Source: Tretioscincus oriximinensis
Lineage: Eukaryota > Chordata > Lepidosauria > Squamata > Gymnophthalmidae
Reading direction: 5' to 3'
NCBI GenBank assembly: GCA_022410635.1
Contig: JAJVDF010000302.1
Coordinates: 166,544 to 230,543 of the forward strand
DNA length: 64,000 nucleotides
The notes under the pieces are model-generated. The model did no database searches. It was given only the letters and a program-made list of their open reading frames with translations, and was not told the DNA's origin. Positions 33,301 through 42,127 of this stretch are shown piece after piece. The position numbers and the translations under genes were made by a program. Position 1 is the stretch's first letter, and every line of letters starts with the position of its first letter.

Positions 33301-36300
33301 CAGGCTGATGACCCTCTGGATGAAAAAATACTTTCCCTTGTGTTGGGTGATAGAAAAAACAATTTTTCTCTATTCACCGTATCCATCCCGAGCCTGATTT
33401 TATACACTTCAATCAGATCACCTCTCAAACGCCGTCTTTCGAGGCTGAAGAGGCCCAGACGTTGCAGCCGGATTTCGTAAGGCATTTTCGAGTAAGGAGA
33501 ACGCCAAACCTTTGCGCGCTCTCGATTTCTTGCAGATATCATTGAGTGGAATGATGCCTGTCTCTCCGGCCTGTAGGAAGTATCTAGGCCTCCATTTTAG
33601 TAACCATTGATGCACTTGGGTTCCGTGAATTTGTTTAACCATTTCTTAAAGTTATCCAGGCTGATGGTGAGCCCCACCTCACCTGGAAAGTAAATTCCAC
33701 GGACCGATGACCCTCTGAGTGAAAACAGTACTTTCCCTTGCCCACCTTAAGTACAGGGGAAACCTCTTTATAACGAACTCCAAGGGACCAGAAAAATGTG
33801 TATGTTATAAAGAAACTCTATTGTACTGAAACCAACGACTTTAATAACTGATCACAGTAACACACTTTTAAACACTGCAAAAATGACTTTAGTAAACTTT
33901 TAGATGCCATAAACCGTTGTTGGAACTACTTTCTGTCCCCACTGAGCCTTATTCTGGGCTGTATCTCAGAACAGAGCTTGGCCATCCACAGGCCACCCAT
34001 CTGCTTCATAGAGTGCCCTTGGGCCTAGCGTTGTGTGACAGAGAAAATGATAGTCCAGCAAAGGAGCTAGCAGCACTTTGAGACTAGCTTGAGAAAAGTG
34101 GGCTGCATAAGCTTCCATAGACACGTCGACTTCTTCAGATGCTCAAATGGACATCTGGAGAAGTAGACCTGTCTACGAAAGCTTCTGCCACCCACTTTTC
34201 TCAAGCTAGTCTCAAAGTGCTGCTAGCTCCTTTGCTGGACTTTCTACTAGACTAACACAGCTATTTCTCTGAAAGAGAAAATGATGTTTCTCTAGACTCT
34301 TTTCCCATGATTTTATATACTTCAATCAAGACATGCTTAAGATCTTGCTCTTCTCTCATGCCTTCTCCAATATCAACCTGCCTGTGCCTTAAGATCTGCA
34401 GGGGAGGCCCTCCTGGTTGTGCCATTCCTTACATAGAGTCATAGAATCATAGAATCATAGAGTCGGAAGGGACCTCCAGGGTCATAGAGTTCCAACCCCC
34501 TGCTCGATGCAGGATTCATTAAACCATCCCAGACAGATGACTGTCCAGTCTCTGTTTGAAGACTTCCAGGGAAGGCGAACTCACCACCCCCTGTGGCAGG
34601 CAGTTCCACTGATTTATCACCCTGAGAAAGTTTTTTCTGATATCTAATCTAAATCTCCTCCCTTGCGGTTTCATCCCATTGTTTCTAGTCCTTCCACGTG
34701 GCAATGAGAACAAGGCTGATCCCTCTGCTCCGTGACAGCAGCAAAGGGAGTGGGAACCTGAACCGCAGGGCCTTCTCGGTCGCTGCCCCCAGTCTATGGG
34801 ATAGTCTCCCCCTCAGGGTGCGCCAGTCACCATCATTGTATTCTTTTAAAAGATATTTGAAGACGCAGCTCTTTCAGCTGGCCTTTGGTTGAAGAAATGC
34901 TGTTTTTCTTCCCACTTTCAGATACTGTTTTAAATTTTGTACTGTTGTTTTTATTGTTGGCCACCTGAGATCTCCGGGTACAGGCTGGGGTATAAGTATA
35001 AATAAATAAATACACAGCAATTTGTTTATTTTCATTTTAACCCCTCCATGTACCTGAAGATCTTGGGGCGCATTGCAGCAGTAGGAACAAATAATGAAAT
35101 GAACACTCTAAAAACAATCCCAGGAGCTGTGTCCTCTGCTATAGGTCAAGGTAAAGAGGAGGAGGAGAAGAAGAAGGAGAAGAAGAAGGAGAAGAAGAAG
35201 AAGGAGGAGGAGAAGAAGGAGGAGAAGAAGGAGGAGAAGAAGGAGGAGAAGAAGGAGAAGAAGGAGGAGAAGAAGAAGAAGAAGGAGAAGAAGAAGAAGA
35301 AGAAGGAGAAGAAGAAGAAGAAGAAGAAGAAGAAGAAGAAGAAGAAGAAGGAGAAGAAGAAGAAGAAGAACTGGGTTCTTATACCCCGCTTCTCTCATCT
35401 TTCAAAGGGATTCAAAGCGGCTTACAAGGATATATTTTGCTCGAAGGCTCACATTCTATCTTCCCCACCAGGCTATGGTGGTTCCCATGTATCTACTTGC
35501 ATTCAGTTGCAATTTCTTGCAATTCTTGCTTTCGAATAGCTGGGTTGGCTAGAGCTACAGGCTAATGGAAGGTGCTCAGCCCTCCCCACGTCCCACACAG
35601 GGCTTCGAAACCCCATCTCCCAGGCGAGAGACGAATTCCTAAGCAACTGAGCTATCCGTGCCATAAATAGAGGAGTCGTATAAAATGAAGATGCCCAATG
35701 CACTTGAGGAAGGAGACTGTCCCATAGTCTAGGGGTTATCTCTGAGAAGGCACTATCCCATTTGACCCCATAGACATTTCTCCTGATGGCTGATTACCAG
35801 CATGTGTCACATAAGTACACAGAAGCTGGTTTAAGGAGCTACATCTTGTGTCTTGTAGTCACTGTTGCAGGACACAAAATGGAGGGGGAAAGCAGGATAA
35901 GATAAGCAGAGTTAAGAGGAGGGCAAAGCACATTCATGGATTGGAAACTGGCTAAAAGATAGAAAACAGAGGGTAATAATAAATGGACAGTTCTGAGTGG
36001 AAAGAGGGGAGAAGTGGAGTACCCCAGGGGTCTGTACCTTTGCTTTTCAATTTATTCATAAACGATCTGGATGCCGAGATAAATAGTGAAGTAGCCAAGC
36101 TTGCTGATGACACTAAACTGTTCAGGGTAGTGAAAACTGAAAGTGATTGTAAGGCACTCCAGGGTGATCTATTGAAATTGGGTGAGTGGGCATCTAAGTG
36201 GCAAATGCACTTCAATTTAAGGTCATGCACATTGGGGCAAAGAACACCAATTACTGCTACCACCTCATGGGAACCAAGCTTTCTGTAACCGTGCAAGAAA

Positions 36301-37268
36301 AGGATCTTGGTGGACAATTCAATGAAGATGTCAACCCAGTGTGCAGCATCAGCAAAAAAGGCAAATTCCATGTTGGGGATAATTAGGAAAGGAATCGAAA
36401 ACAAGTCAGCAAATGTTGTTTTGCCGCTTTATAAATCTGTGGTGAGGCCACATTTGGAATCCTGTGTTCAATTCTGGTCGCCACATCTCAAGAGGGATAT
36501 TATGTAACTAGAGAAGGTGCAGAAAAGGGCAACAAGAATGATCAAGGGTCTGGAGCAGAATCCCTTATGAAGTCAGGCCTGCAACGTCTAGGCCTCTTCA
36601 GCCTCGAAAAGCGATGTTTGAGAGGTGATCTAATTGAAGTGTACAAAATCATACATGGGATAGACAGGGTGAATAGAGGAAAAATGTTTTCTCTGTCACT
36701 CAACACTAGGACCAGGGGCCCCTCCTTAAAACTGTTGGGTAGAAAAGAGAAAACACACAAAGGAAAAGTGTTTTTTTACCCAGAGGGTCATAGGCCTGTG
36801 GAATTTACTTCCTGAAGAGGTGGTGGTAGCTAACAGCTTGGATAGTTTCAAGACAGGACTAGACAGGTTTATGGACACCAGGGTGTAAATGGGTCTTAGG
36901 ATGGTTGCCTAGATGTTGCCTCCGGGATGGAGCAGCAGGCAGGACTCCTGAGATACCATTTGCAGGGAGTCAAGAACAGGAGCATATTTTGCTTTCCTCT
37001 GTTCGGACTGCCCAGGTGCATCTGGTGGGCCTCTGTGTGACACAGAATGCTGGACTTGATGGGCTCTGGCCCGATCCAGTATGGCTCTTCTAATGTTCTT
37101 ATGTTCTTATATGTGAAAATTGCCCCCATTAAATCCAGTGGATGGAAACATACTAAGATATAGTCCTGGGGGATTATTTGTTTCCCACCTCCAATTTAGC
37201 CTGACCTTGCCTCTTCTTGCCTTTCCTCTCTTTTCAAATGCAGGTTTGGCTTCAAGCGGCCCAGATGA
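27004..37268 (+). CDS. RILPL2: RILP-like protein 2, complete four-exon gene
   Basis: RILPL2 regulates primary cilium content and cell shape, and binds myosin Va and phosphorylated Rab GTPases (family knowledge). Coding exons are 27004-27372, 30818-30969, 32723-32830 and 37244-37268. All have GT/AG junctions with phases 0, 2 and 2, and give 217 residues (human about 211). The N terminus has a Glu run (9-20). The RH1 domain covers about 33-105 (KSPFQLSVEDVYDMSYALGK; QLQFKIVSILEMLEALVN). RH2, in exon 2, has NRPRFTLQELREVLQERNQL at about 139-158, including the basic Arg that contacts phospho-Rab. The last exon encodes only FGFKRPR after a split Leu. Introns hold CR1, L1, L2 and SINE copies and a minisatellite. 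Human synteny and splice phases make identity and structure secure. Confidence 0.95.
27390..28562. repeat. 23-bp minisatellite in RILPL2 intron 1, interrupted by an N gap
   Basis: Units such as GATTGTGGGCCAGAAAAGGC repeat with a 23-bp period and small variants (CTCTG/CTATG, AGTAA/AGTGA/AGAAA). The array starts about 20 bases after the exon 1 donor and resumes in phase after the Ns. The true length is unknown. Confidence 0.93.
27665..28437. other. Assembly gap (773 N)
   Basis: A run of N inside the minisatellite. Open frames running through it are meaningless. Confidence 0.98.
28563..29354. other. RILPL2 intron 1, no repeat or gene identified
   Basis: Sequence looks mostly unique. A minus open frame at 28512-28991 has no recognisable homology and partly consists of minisatellite. 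Confidence 0.4.
29355..29470. mobile_element. H1 hairpin MITE, single arm
   Basis: ATCTGAAGATGTAGACTTGT, CCTGCCTACCTTTTTCTTGG and TGTTATGAGATCCC match one arm of the H1 family. Confidence 0.6.
29570..29870 (-). repeat. CR1-B LINE 3' UTR
   Basis: AAGAACGTAAGAGGAGCCCT start, CACTTGGGCAGTCTGAAGC, CTAATCCTGTCTTAAAGCTA. 5'-truncated. Confidence 0.85.
29935..30775 (-). repeat. CR1-B LINE, 3' UTR plus open C-terminal RT frame
   Basis: The minus frame 30727-30269 is open for 152 codons (MLVDNSMKMSTQCAAAARKA, then MLGIIRKGIENKSANVVLPL). It ends just before RILPL2 exon 2, so it lies in intron 1 antisense to the gene. Confidence 0.92.
30818..30969 (+). CDS. RILPL2: RILPL2 coding exon 2 (RH2 domain)
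   Basis: Acceptor TTCTAG at 30817, donor GG|GTAAGC at 30969/30970. Encodes residues 124-173 plus two bases, including RPRFTLQELREVLQERNQ. Confidence 0.95.
31485..31725 (-). repeat. SINE-B copy
   Basis: ACAAGGAGAGTTGGTTTTGT, CAACAGACACCTTGTGAAAT and the reversed head CTAACCACTACAGCAGATTG. Confidence 0.65.
31765..32700 (-). repeat. L1 LINE 3' end, with CR1/L2 chimera inserted
   Basis: The reversed poly-A (TTCTTTCTTTTCTTTC) is at 31765. The minus frame 32685-32194 includes MTKWYRTPNQLAHMLN and a CWHCGNDVGNDVHMWFEC zinc-knuckle-like motif, the C terminus of L1 ORF2. A 171-bp insertion (32152-32322) interrupts it. Lies in RILPL2 intron 2, antisense. Confidence 0.85.
32152..32322 (-). mobile_element. 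CR1-A 3' end with transduced L2 flank, TSD AGATTTTT
   Basis: Flanked by AGATTTTT at 32144-32151 and 32323-32330. On the minus strand it reads CR1-A 3' end (to about 32238) followed by about 78 bases of L2-like sequence. That L2 stretch also flanks the CR1-A at 34433-34735. Confidence 0.75.
32723..32830 (+). CDS. RILPL2: RILPL2 coding exon 3
   Basis: Acceptor CGCCAG at 32722, donor CGACT|GTGAGT at 32830/32831. Encodes residues 175-209 (GFVSQKQDGVDPPKEETAVD, ending STIRR) plus two bases of Leu 210. Low-complexity, hydrophilic linker. Confidence 0.92.
32925..33680 (-). repeat. CR1-B LINE fragments (two insertions)
   Basis: A short 3' end at 32925-33005 (AACATAAGAGGAGCCCTGCT) is followed by a second copy from 33012 with C-terminal RT frame (RLQRLGLFSLERRRLRGDLI). 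Confidence 0.85.
33753..34010. mobile_element. Degenerate DNA-transposon-like element, copy 2
   Basis: ACAGGGGAAACCTCTTTATA start and AACCAACGACTTTAATAACT, then the left half of an H2 hairpin (CCCACTGAGCCTTATTCTGG) near 33940. Same arrangement as copy 1 at 4876-5515 but truncated on the right. Confidence 0.45.
34050..34280. mobile_element. H1 hairpin MITE, best two-armed copy
   Basis: Arms of about 90 bp: TAGTCCAGCAAAGGAGCTAG on the left is the reverse complement of CTAGCTCCTTTGCTGGACTT on the right. The centre is at about 34145 with a short loop. No coding capacity. Confidence 0.88.
34335..34432 (+). repeat. L2-like LINE, left part
   Basis: GCCTTAAGATCTGCAGGGGA and GGCCCTCCTGGTTGTGCCAT are L2 C-terminal coding sequence. 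The element resumes at 34736 after the CR1-A insertion. Confidence 0.65.
34433..34735 (-). repeat. CR1-A LINE inserted in the L2 element
   Basis: Reversed 3' end with ATAGAATCATAGAATCATAG repeats, then GGGACCTCCAGGGTCATAG and the C-terminal RT frame (MFSLPRGRTRNNGMKPQGRR). Likely source copy of the chimera at 32152-32322. Confidence 0.8.
34736..35012 (+). repeat. L2-like LINE, right part and tail
   Basis: Reads NRRAFSVAAPSLWDSLPLRV then a 3' UTR with TGGCCACCTGAGATCTCCGG and an AAATAAATAAATAC tail. Part of the L2 element split by CR1-A. Confidence 0.75.
35145..35662 (-). repeat. SINE-A with a 220-bp GAA/GAG tail
   Basis: A long GAGGAGAAGAAGAAGGAG tract (35150-35370) precedes the reversed SINE, which ends at GAGCTATCCGTGCC. 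The 80-codon Leu or Lys/Glu frames here are microsatellite. Confidence 0.92.
35925..37115 (+). repeat. CR1-B LINE, longest plus-strand copy with RT core
   Basis: From 35940 it reads WKEGRSGVPQGSV, LLFNLFINDLDAEINSEVAK and LADDTKLFRVVKTESD (the FADD-type catalytic motif as LADD). The thumb and C-terminal block follow with frame breaks. The 3' UTR ends in ATGTTCTTATGTTCTTAT at 37112. It lies in RILPL2 intron 3. Confidence 0.93.
37244..37268 (+). CDS. RILPL2: RILPL2 last coding exon (25 nt)
   Basis: Acceptor AAATGCAG ends at 37243. The first G completes Leu 210, then TTTGGCTTCAAGCGGCCCAG and TGA at 37266-37268 give FGFKRPR. The phase-2 boundary matches the RILPL1 last exon. Too short for ORF-based detection; supported by phase and paralogy. 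Confidence 0.85.
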
Positions 37269-37539
37269 AGAGGAAATTTGCTCTTGCATATCCACAACTC
37301 TAGCTAGATTGGAAGCAAATGACATCCTGGTTAACTGGAGGCAACTGAAAGTTTCATCTGTCACGTTTGTCCGCGGCCTTTGTGTTCTGGTCCAGAATTT
37401 ATTTGCCGATGTAAAGGTTAATGCCTTTTTCACTTGTGTTACCAGCATTGGTGTCCTACTGGAAACTTGTCCATGTCAACAAAGAGAAGAGTAAATCTGC
37501 ACATCTATGTTCCTATAAACGTGTGGAAGATGCTTGCTA

Positions 37540-37745
37540 GGGTTGCTTTGTTCAAAGAGGGTTATTTATCTGGCTTTTCTCAATCCAAAGGGACTCAAGG
37601 CTGCTTATATAATCTTCTGTCCTTTACAACAGAAATCTTATGAAGTGGGACTGAGAGAGTGCCAAAAAACTGTGACTAGTCCAAGGGTATCCAGGTAGCT
37701 TAATGGAAGAATCAGTGAATTAAACAGGAAGATGACCAGACAGGA
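37540..37745 (-). repeat. SINE-B, degenerate
   Basis: GGTTATTTATCTGGCTTTTC, CTTTACAACAGAAATCTTAT and AGTGGGACTGAGAGAGTGCC match the SINE-B body, reversed. It lies in or just past the RILPL2 3' UTR. Confidence 0.5.
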
Positions 37746-37835
37746 ATACTGATGTTCAATGTTTAAATATTTTCCTGAGTCTACAAAAAGCAACATCCCT
37801 TGGGTAGCAATCTGTTCCAAATCCATTCAGGGAAT

Positions 37836-38640
37836 TGTCATAGAATCATAGAATTGGAAGGGACCTCCGGGGTCATTGTGTTTATAACCCTGCTCATGAC
37901 AGGATTCACTAAACCCTAACCCAGATGACTGTCCAGCCTGTTTGAAGACTTCTAGCAAAGGAGAACTCACCACTGCCTGTGGCAACCTTTTTCACTGGTT
38001 GATCACCCTGTCAGAACCACACCCAGCTGATATAGGTTAGATATTATAGGTTAGATATTTATTCCCTTGCAGTTTCATTCCATTGTCTCTAGTCCTTCTA
38101 TGTGCCAATGAGAAAAAAGCTGATCCCTCTGCTCTGTGAAAAGCCCTTCAGAAATTTGTAGACCAGGTCTTCTCTGTCTTCTCTTTTGCAGATTAAAACA
38201 TCCTTAGATCTTTTAACCGTTCCTCATAGGGTATGTTTTCCATACCACACACCATCCACATAACTCCCTTTTGAACTGGCTCGAGTTTATCATTATCCTT
38301 TTTAAATTGGGCTGCCCAGAAATGAACACAGGGGAGACAAACGATTGTTTCACGTGATTGAAATTCTATGCTCCTCTTAATACACCCTAGGCCAGACCTG
38401 GGCAAGGGGCGGCCCGAGGGCCACATGCGGCCCTCCTACTGTCTCTGACCGGCCCGCCCCTCTTAGCTCAGAGTTATATACAGTATTGGGTAGAACTGAG
38501 TTAACTATATTAATCCGGCCCTCTAAAACCACCCCAATTTCTCATGCGGCCCCTTGGGAAAAATTAATTGCCCACCCCTGCCCTAGGCTGAGTTTGTCTC
38601 TTGTGTGGATTTGAATCCAATCCATTATAGTAGGTGGATT
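37836..38640 (-). repeat. CR1-A LINE, split by a hAT MITE
   Basis: CATAGAATCATAGAATTGGA at 37838 through the RT C-terminal region to 38392, then continuing at 38589 (GCTGAGTTTGTCTCTTGTGT). The 188-bp hAT element interrupts it. Confidence 0.8.
38393..38580. mobile_element. hAT MITE with 8-bp TSD CCCTAGGC
   Basis: Identical 8-bp duplications at 38385-38392 and 38581-38588 flank CAGACCTGGGCAAGG...CCCACCCCTG termini. This TSD length and CAG-type terminus are standard for the hAT superfamily. No transposase. A copy in reverse orientation forms the left part of 52061-52936. Confidence 0.93.
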
Positions 38641-38647
38641 TTAATCA

Positions 38648-39095
38648 TTTAAGACCGTGTGGTCCGGGTCCACCTATTCACTTTTGTTGGTCTTTGCATT
38701 TGGAAAAAATCGTTACCCTTCTTACTGCTTTCAGTTTTTAAGCAGCTTCTTACTATCTTAATTTCCCCTATAATGGCCATATTGAAGCTTCACTCTTCAA
38801 CCTTGGAGTTATAATCCATAGGGTGCCTGCTCCGATTTTCACTTTCATTCAGTACTGTTAAGAAGGAGCCAAGGAAATCAAAGTTCCCCCAAAGTCCGCC
38901 GGCAATACATTCGGCATGAGAAGCGTCCTCCCCTCCAGGCAACGGGTGGTCGCCAGTGATTGGCTGCCGATAGCTTTTGAATAAAATAAGACTCGTTTTC
39001 TTTCTGCAATGTCTCTGGCCCTCATATCCTTATACTAAAGTTTGATTGGCCCTCGGGTCACTCAATGTTGGGCCACACGGATTTAAGAGATCCTA
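38648..39095. mobile_element. Possible TIR element
   Basis: Imperfect inverted ends TTTAAGACCGTGTGGTCC (left) and GGGCCACACGGATTTAAG (right), 14 of 18 pairs matched. No target duplication established. Tentative. Confidence 0.35.
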
Positions 39096-39164
39096 GAATT
39101 AAGGAGAGCTGGGTGCACAGTACAAAACAAAAGCAATTGAACTCACTGTTAATAAATACCTCAT

Positions 39165-39174
39165 TTTATTTATT
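39165..39174 (-). terminator. KMT5A: Overlapping polyadenylation signals of KMT5A
   Basis: TTTATTTATT on the plus strand gives two AATAAA hexamers on the minus strand, at 39165-39170 and 39169-39174. Most likely the transcript 3' end lies just below. Confidence 0.5.
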
Positions 39175-39835
39175 TTCATATATAACAGATAAATTTTCTA
39201 TACGGGCTTTTCCCCTCCATTTCCCTTTTTAAAAAATACATTGCCAGCTCACTTCCCCTTCCCCCAAGTTGCTCGTAGCTACAAAGGGAGATTGTGGAGA
39301 TGTTGTATACCCCACACTCCCTTCAGTTTTAAGCAATTAAAAATCAAACACAGGTGCATCCCGTCACCACCTTTAAAATGTGGACCCCTTAGAGAAAGGA
39401 GGTCACTTGCTCAATGCAAACCTGACATTTGGATTATTTTCTGGGCCTTACAAATCATGGGCTAAGGCTACATCTACATATCTCCTAAAAACAAACCAAA
39501 AGAGGTCATCCTGAATCCTCTAGGAAAACCCACTCTTCAAAAATCACCGCTATGGACCAGGCTGTTACACATTTTTGTCCCTAGCAGAGACCATAAGTAT
39601 ACTTCTCACCATCCAGTAGCGTCTTAGCCCTATATGTATTTTGGGTATTTAACAGAGAAGTCCAACCAGCAAGACAACCTCTGAGTCATTCCAACTGGAG
39701 GTTGCCTTCATTGGGGGACTGGCTTGATTGGAGGGCTGAATGGGGATGGATCTAATTGCCTGCCTGGCATCTCTGATAATTTGGAAGACAACAAACATGG
39801 GTGACAAGTATTTCTTGATATCCAAAATGGTAACA

Positions 39836-40350
39836 AGTTTTTTTCTACCAGCAGAAAGGGCTTCAAGATTCCCCAACAACATACATCCATTTCATGGCCC
39901 AGTGATTACAGGTTCCTTCCGTACGCACTGTTCTGAAGACCTGTTAGCATCACTTGGAAGACATGTCCTACTAAGCTCACAGTTCCTTAGGAAGTGCTTC
40001 ATGAACTCTTCCATCAAGTCATGTGGATTCTAAGGACGCACAAATGGAAAGTGGGGGACATGGAAAAACTTACAAGCTCTTTTACTGGAAGAAAAGAAAA
40101 GAGTTTCAAAATTCCCTAATAATGTATATCCCCTTCATTGTCCAATGATCCCAGATCTGTACCGCACACAAGGCTTTCCTTCTGTATGCACCCAGTTCCA
40201 CCGGTGCTCTTCTGAAGACCTGTTAGCATCGCTCAGGAGACATGTCCTACTGAGTCTACAGTTCCTTAGGAAGCGTTTCATGAACTCTTCCACCAGGTCA
40301 AATGAGTGCGAAGGACTCACAAAGGGAAAATGGGGGCAGGGACCCACACG
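39836..40350. repeat. Tandem duplication in the KMT5A 3' UTR, about 250-bp unit
   Basis: Copy 1 (about 39836-40070) and copy 2 (about 40085-40350) share TCTGAAGACCTGTTAGCATC, ACAGTTCCTTAGGAAG, TTCATGAACTCTTCCA and a closing AAATGGGGG-type segment. Divergence and small indels show it is old. Minus copy 2 is open for 72 codons (EEFMKRFLRNCRLSRTCL); copy 1 is not. Confidence 0.8.
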
Positions 40351-40867
40351 CATTCATTCATTCACAAACTTATTTATTCTACCCTGAACCTCTGTCTACA
40401 CATTATCTTTGCACCAGAACTGACCGATTTGACAACATCATTGAATTTCTGGAGAGGGACTGCTTTCCTTCTTTGTTCCTAAAAATCCCCTCATCATAAA
40501 CTTTGCTTCAAAGTCCATTAAAAGCAGAAGGGCTGACATAGGTTTGCCTTTTCCATGGTTCAAAACGGAGCAAGAGAAAAAAGACGGTTCTTCAAATTCA
40601 TCACAGGTTTTTCAGCTTCACATTTTCATCTGGACCCCGAAACTTGCTTGGGTTTCCGATCAAATAAAAAAATACTCAGAATTGAGTTCAGTTTGTTTCT
40701 CTTTTGAAAAAAGGCGAAGAGGCCAAATTAAAGAAGGAAGCAATGGCTTGCACAAAGAGGGATCCATGTTGGGAAGCCAAACTGCCACCTCTTTCCTAGG
40801 CCTTTGGTGCTAAAACCCCATCCAACAGCTTGACCAACTCTGACTCACTCAAGTCGGTAGACACTTA

Positions 40868-41040
40868 GACCCTTTCTGCATAAGACTTTTCTTGTGCATT
40901 CCAAGATCCACGTCTTGGAATGGGGATCTGTCATCCTTATGACAGTGTATGCTATGGTAGGCATCTACACTTGCACGTAGATGACTGGTCACAGTTTCAA
41001 GATATAGGCCAAAAGAAAGCCTAGTGCAGAAGGAGCCTAA
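40868..41040. mobile_element. H2-like hairpin MITE, diverged
   Basis: Imperfect inverted ends (CCCTTTCTGCATAAGAC left; TGCAGAAGGAGCC right) with H2-like interior (GTGTATGCTATGGTAGGCAT). Assigned by resemblance only. Confidence 0.4.
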
Positions 41041-41916
41041 AAGAAAACTGAAGAACATCAAACCAGTAGATACCAAAGAATCAAGCAAAATCTCTCGGAA
41101 TTTTCTACCTCAGGTACTAGCCAGTTTGTGAGTCTCCTTTGAAAGAAGCTCAGAAACGCCACAGGTGGGGGGTCATAGATGGGAAGAAAAATGGGGCAGA
41201 CTCAAACTTTGGCGAATTCTATTTCCCAGAAAGCCTTTTTCCATACAGCTGCCAAATACGGAATTATGGAGACAAGTATATTTTCAGAAAGGTGGCTGCT
41301 AGGATGACACGTCCTACTTAGGAAACCGATGTGAACACATCATATGTGCATGTGAGTTTCTGATAATCCCACATGGAGTGTTTAACGGTCGGAAAATTCA
41401 GGCACCTTCCAATTTCCCACTTCAGGAGGTGAGCAGAATTCACTGGCGAAAGTCTGAATTTAGGATGCAAGGAAGGGAGAAGGGACTGTTTCTCCTCAAG
41501 CAAGATCTTAATTTGAGACAGTGAATTTTACACTATTTCAGATCTTTCCTAATTTGAGCCTTTTCTCCCTTGCATGAGCTGTACTATAAACCCCCCTTCA
41601 AAAGGAATCTGCTTCAGGAAATCTATTCCATTCTTGGCTTTAAAAAAAACCCCAAAATCCATATCAATCCCGATGGGCACAGCTTGCAGCATATCTTCTA
41701 CTCATATATAACAAAAAGTGAGAAGAGACTGAGAATCTCGTACAGCTTAATATAGGAAAACAATCAGGAGTTCTCTTTCGAGCCAGCTGAGAAACTGAAA
41801 ACTCTCGACCCTCCGGCTGGGCTGCTGCCTGTTTGAAGTGCTCCTTTGAGGTGAGCTGTAAACATGACCATCAAGTTCTCTTTTTAAGGAAAAATAAATC
41901 CTTTCGGAGCGATCAA

Positions 41917-42127
41917 CTAGTGTTTCAGCCACGGATGTGCTTCCAAGGAAGCTTTGCTCCTGTCTCCGTAATCGTACAAGAGTTCTTCTCCGGCTTTAAT
42001 ATCACGAGAGGCCACCAGTATGAGGTGTGGGACGCCGTCAATGGCGTGGAGTTTGGTCTGGCAGTTGCCACACTTGCTGTGATTGATCAGGCGGCCGAGG
42101 CGGTTGGTTTCTTTTGTCGCGTCGACG
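41917..42127 (-). CDS. KMT5A: KMT5A last coding exon (C-terminal SET)
   Basis: Acceptor CTTCAG (minus) ends at 42128. The first C completes Cys (TG|C), then VDATKETNRLGRLINHSKCG, IDGVPHLILVASRDIKAGEE, LLYDYGDRSKAS and the stop at 41919-41917. Contains the NHSxxxN cofactor-site motif and the catalytic-pocket Tyr in YDYGD. Confidence 0.97.

Larger units (their letters stand above)
39150..41916 (-). other. KMT5A: KMT5A 3' UTR (inferred extent)
   Basis: About 2.8 kb downstream of the KMT5A stop is nearly free of the SINE/CR1 insertions that saturate the flanks, and it ends at overlapping AATAAA signals. It contains a tandem duplication (39836-40350) and a probable H2-like hairpin (40868-41040). 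The extent is inferred from these features only. Confidence 0.55.

Noticed and set aside
35108..35539. Long poly-Leu / Lys-Glu frames on both strands
   Set aside because: They are the GAA/GAG microsatellite tail of a SINE, not genes.
40135..40353. 72-codon minus frame as a small protein gene
   Set aside because: It is one copy of a UTR duplication; the sister copy has stops in the equivalent frame, so protein constraint is not supported.
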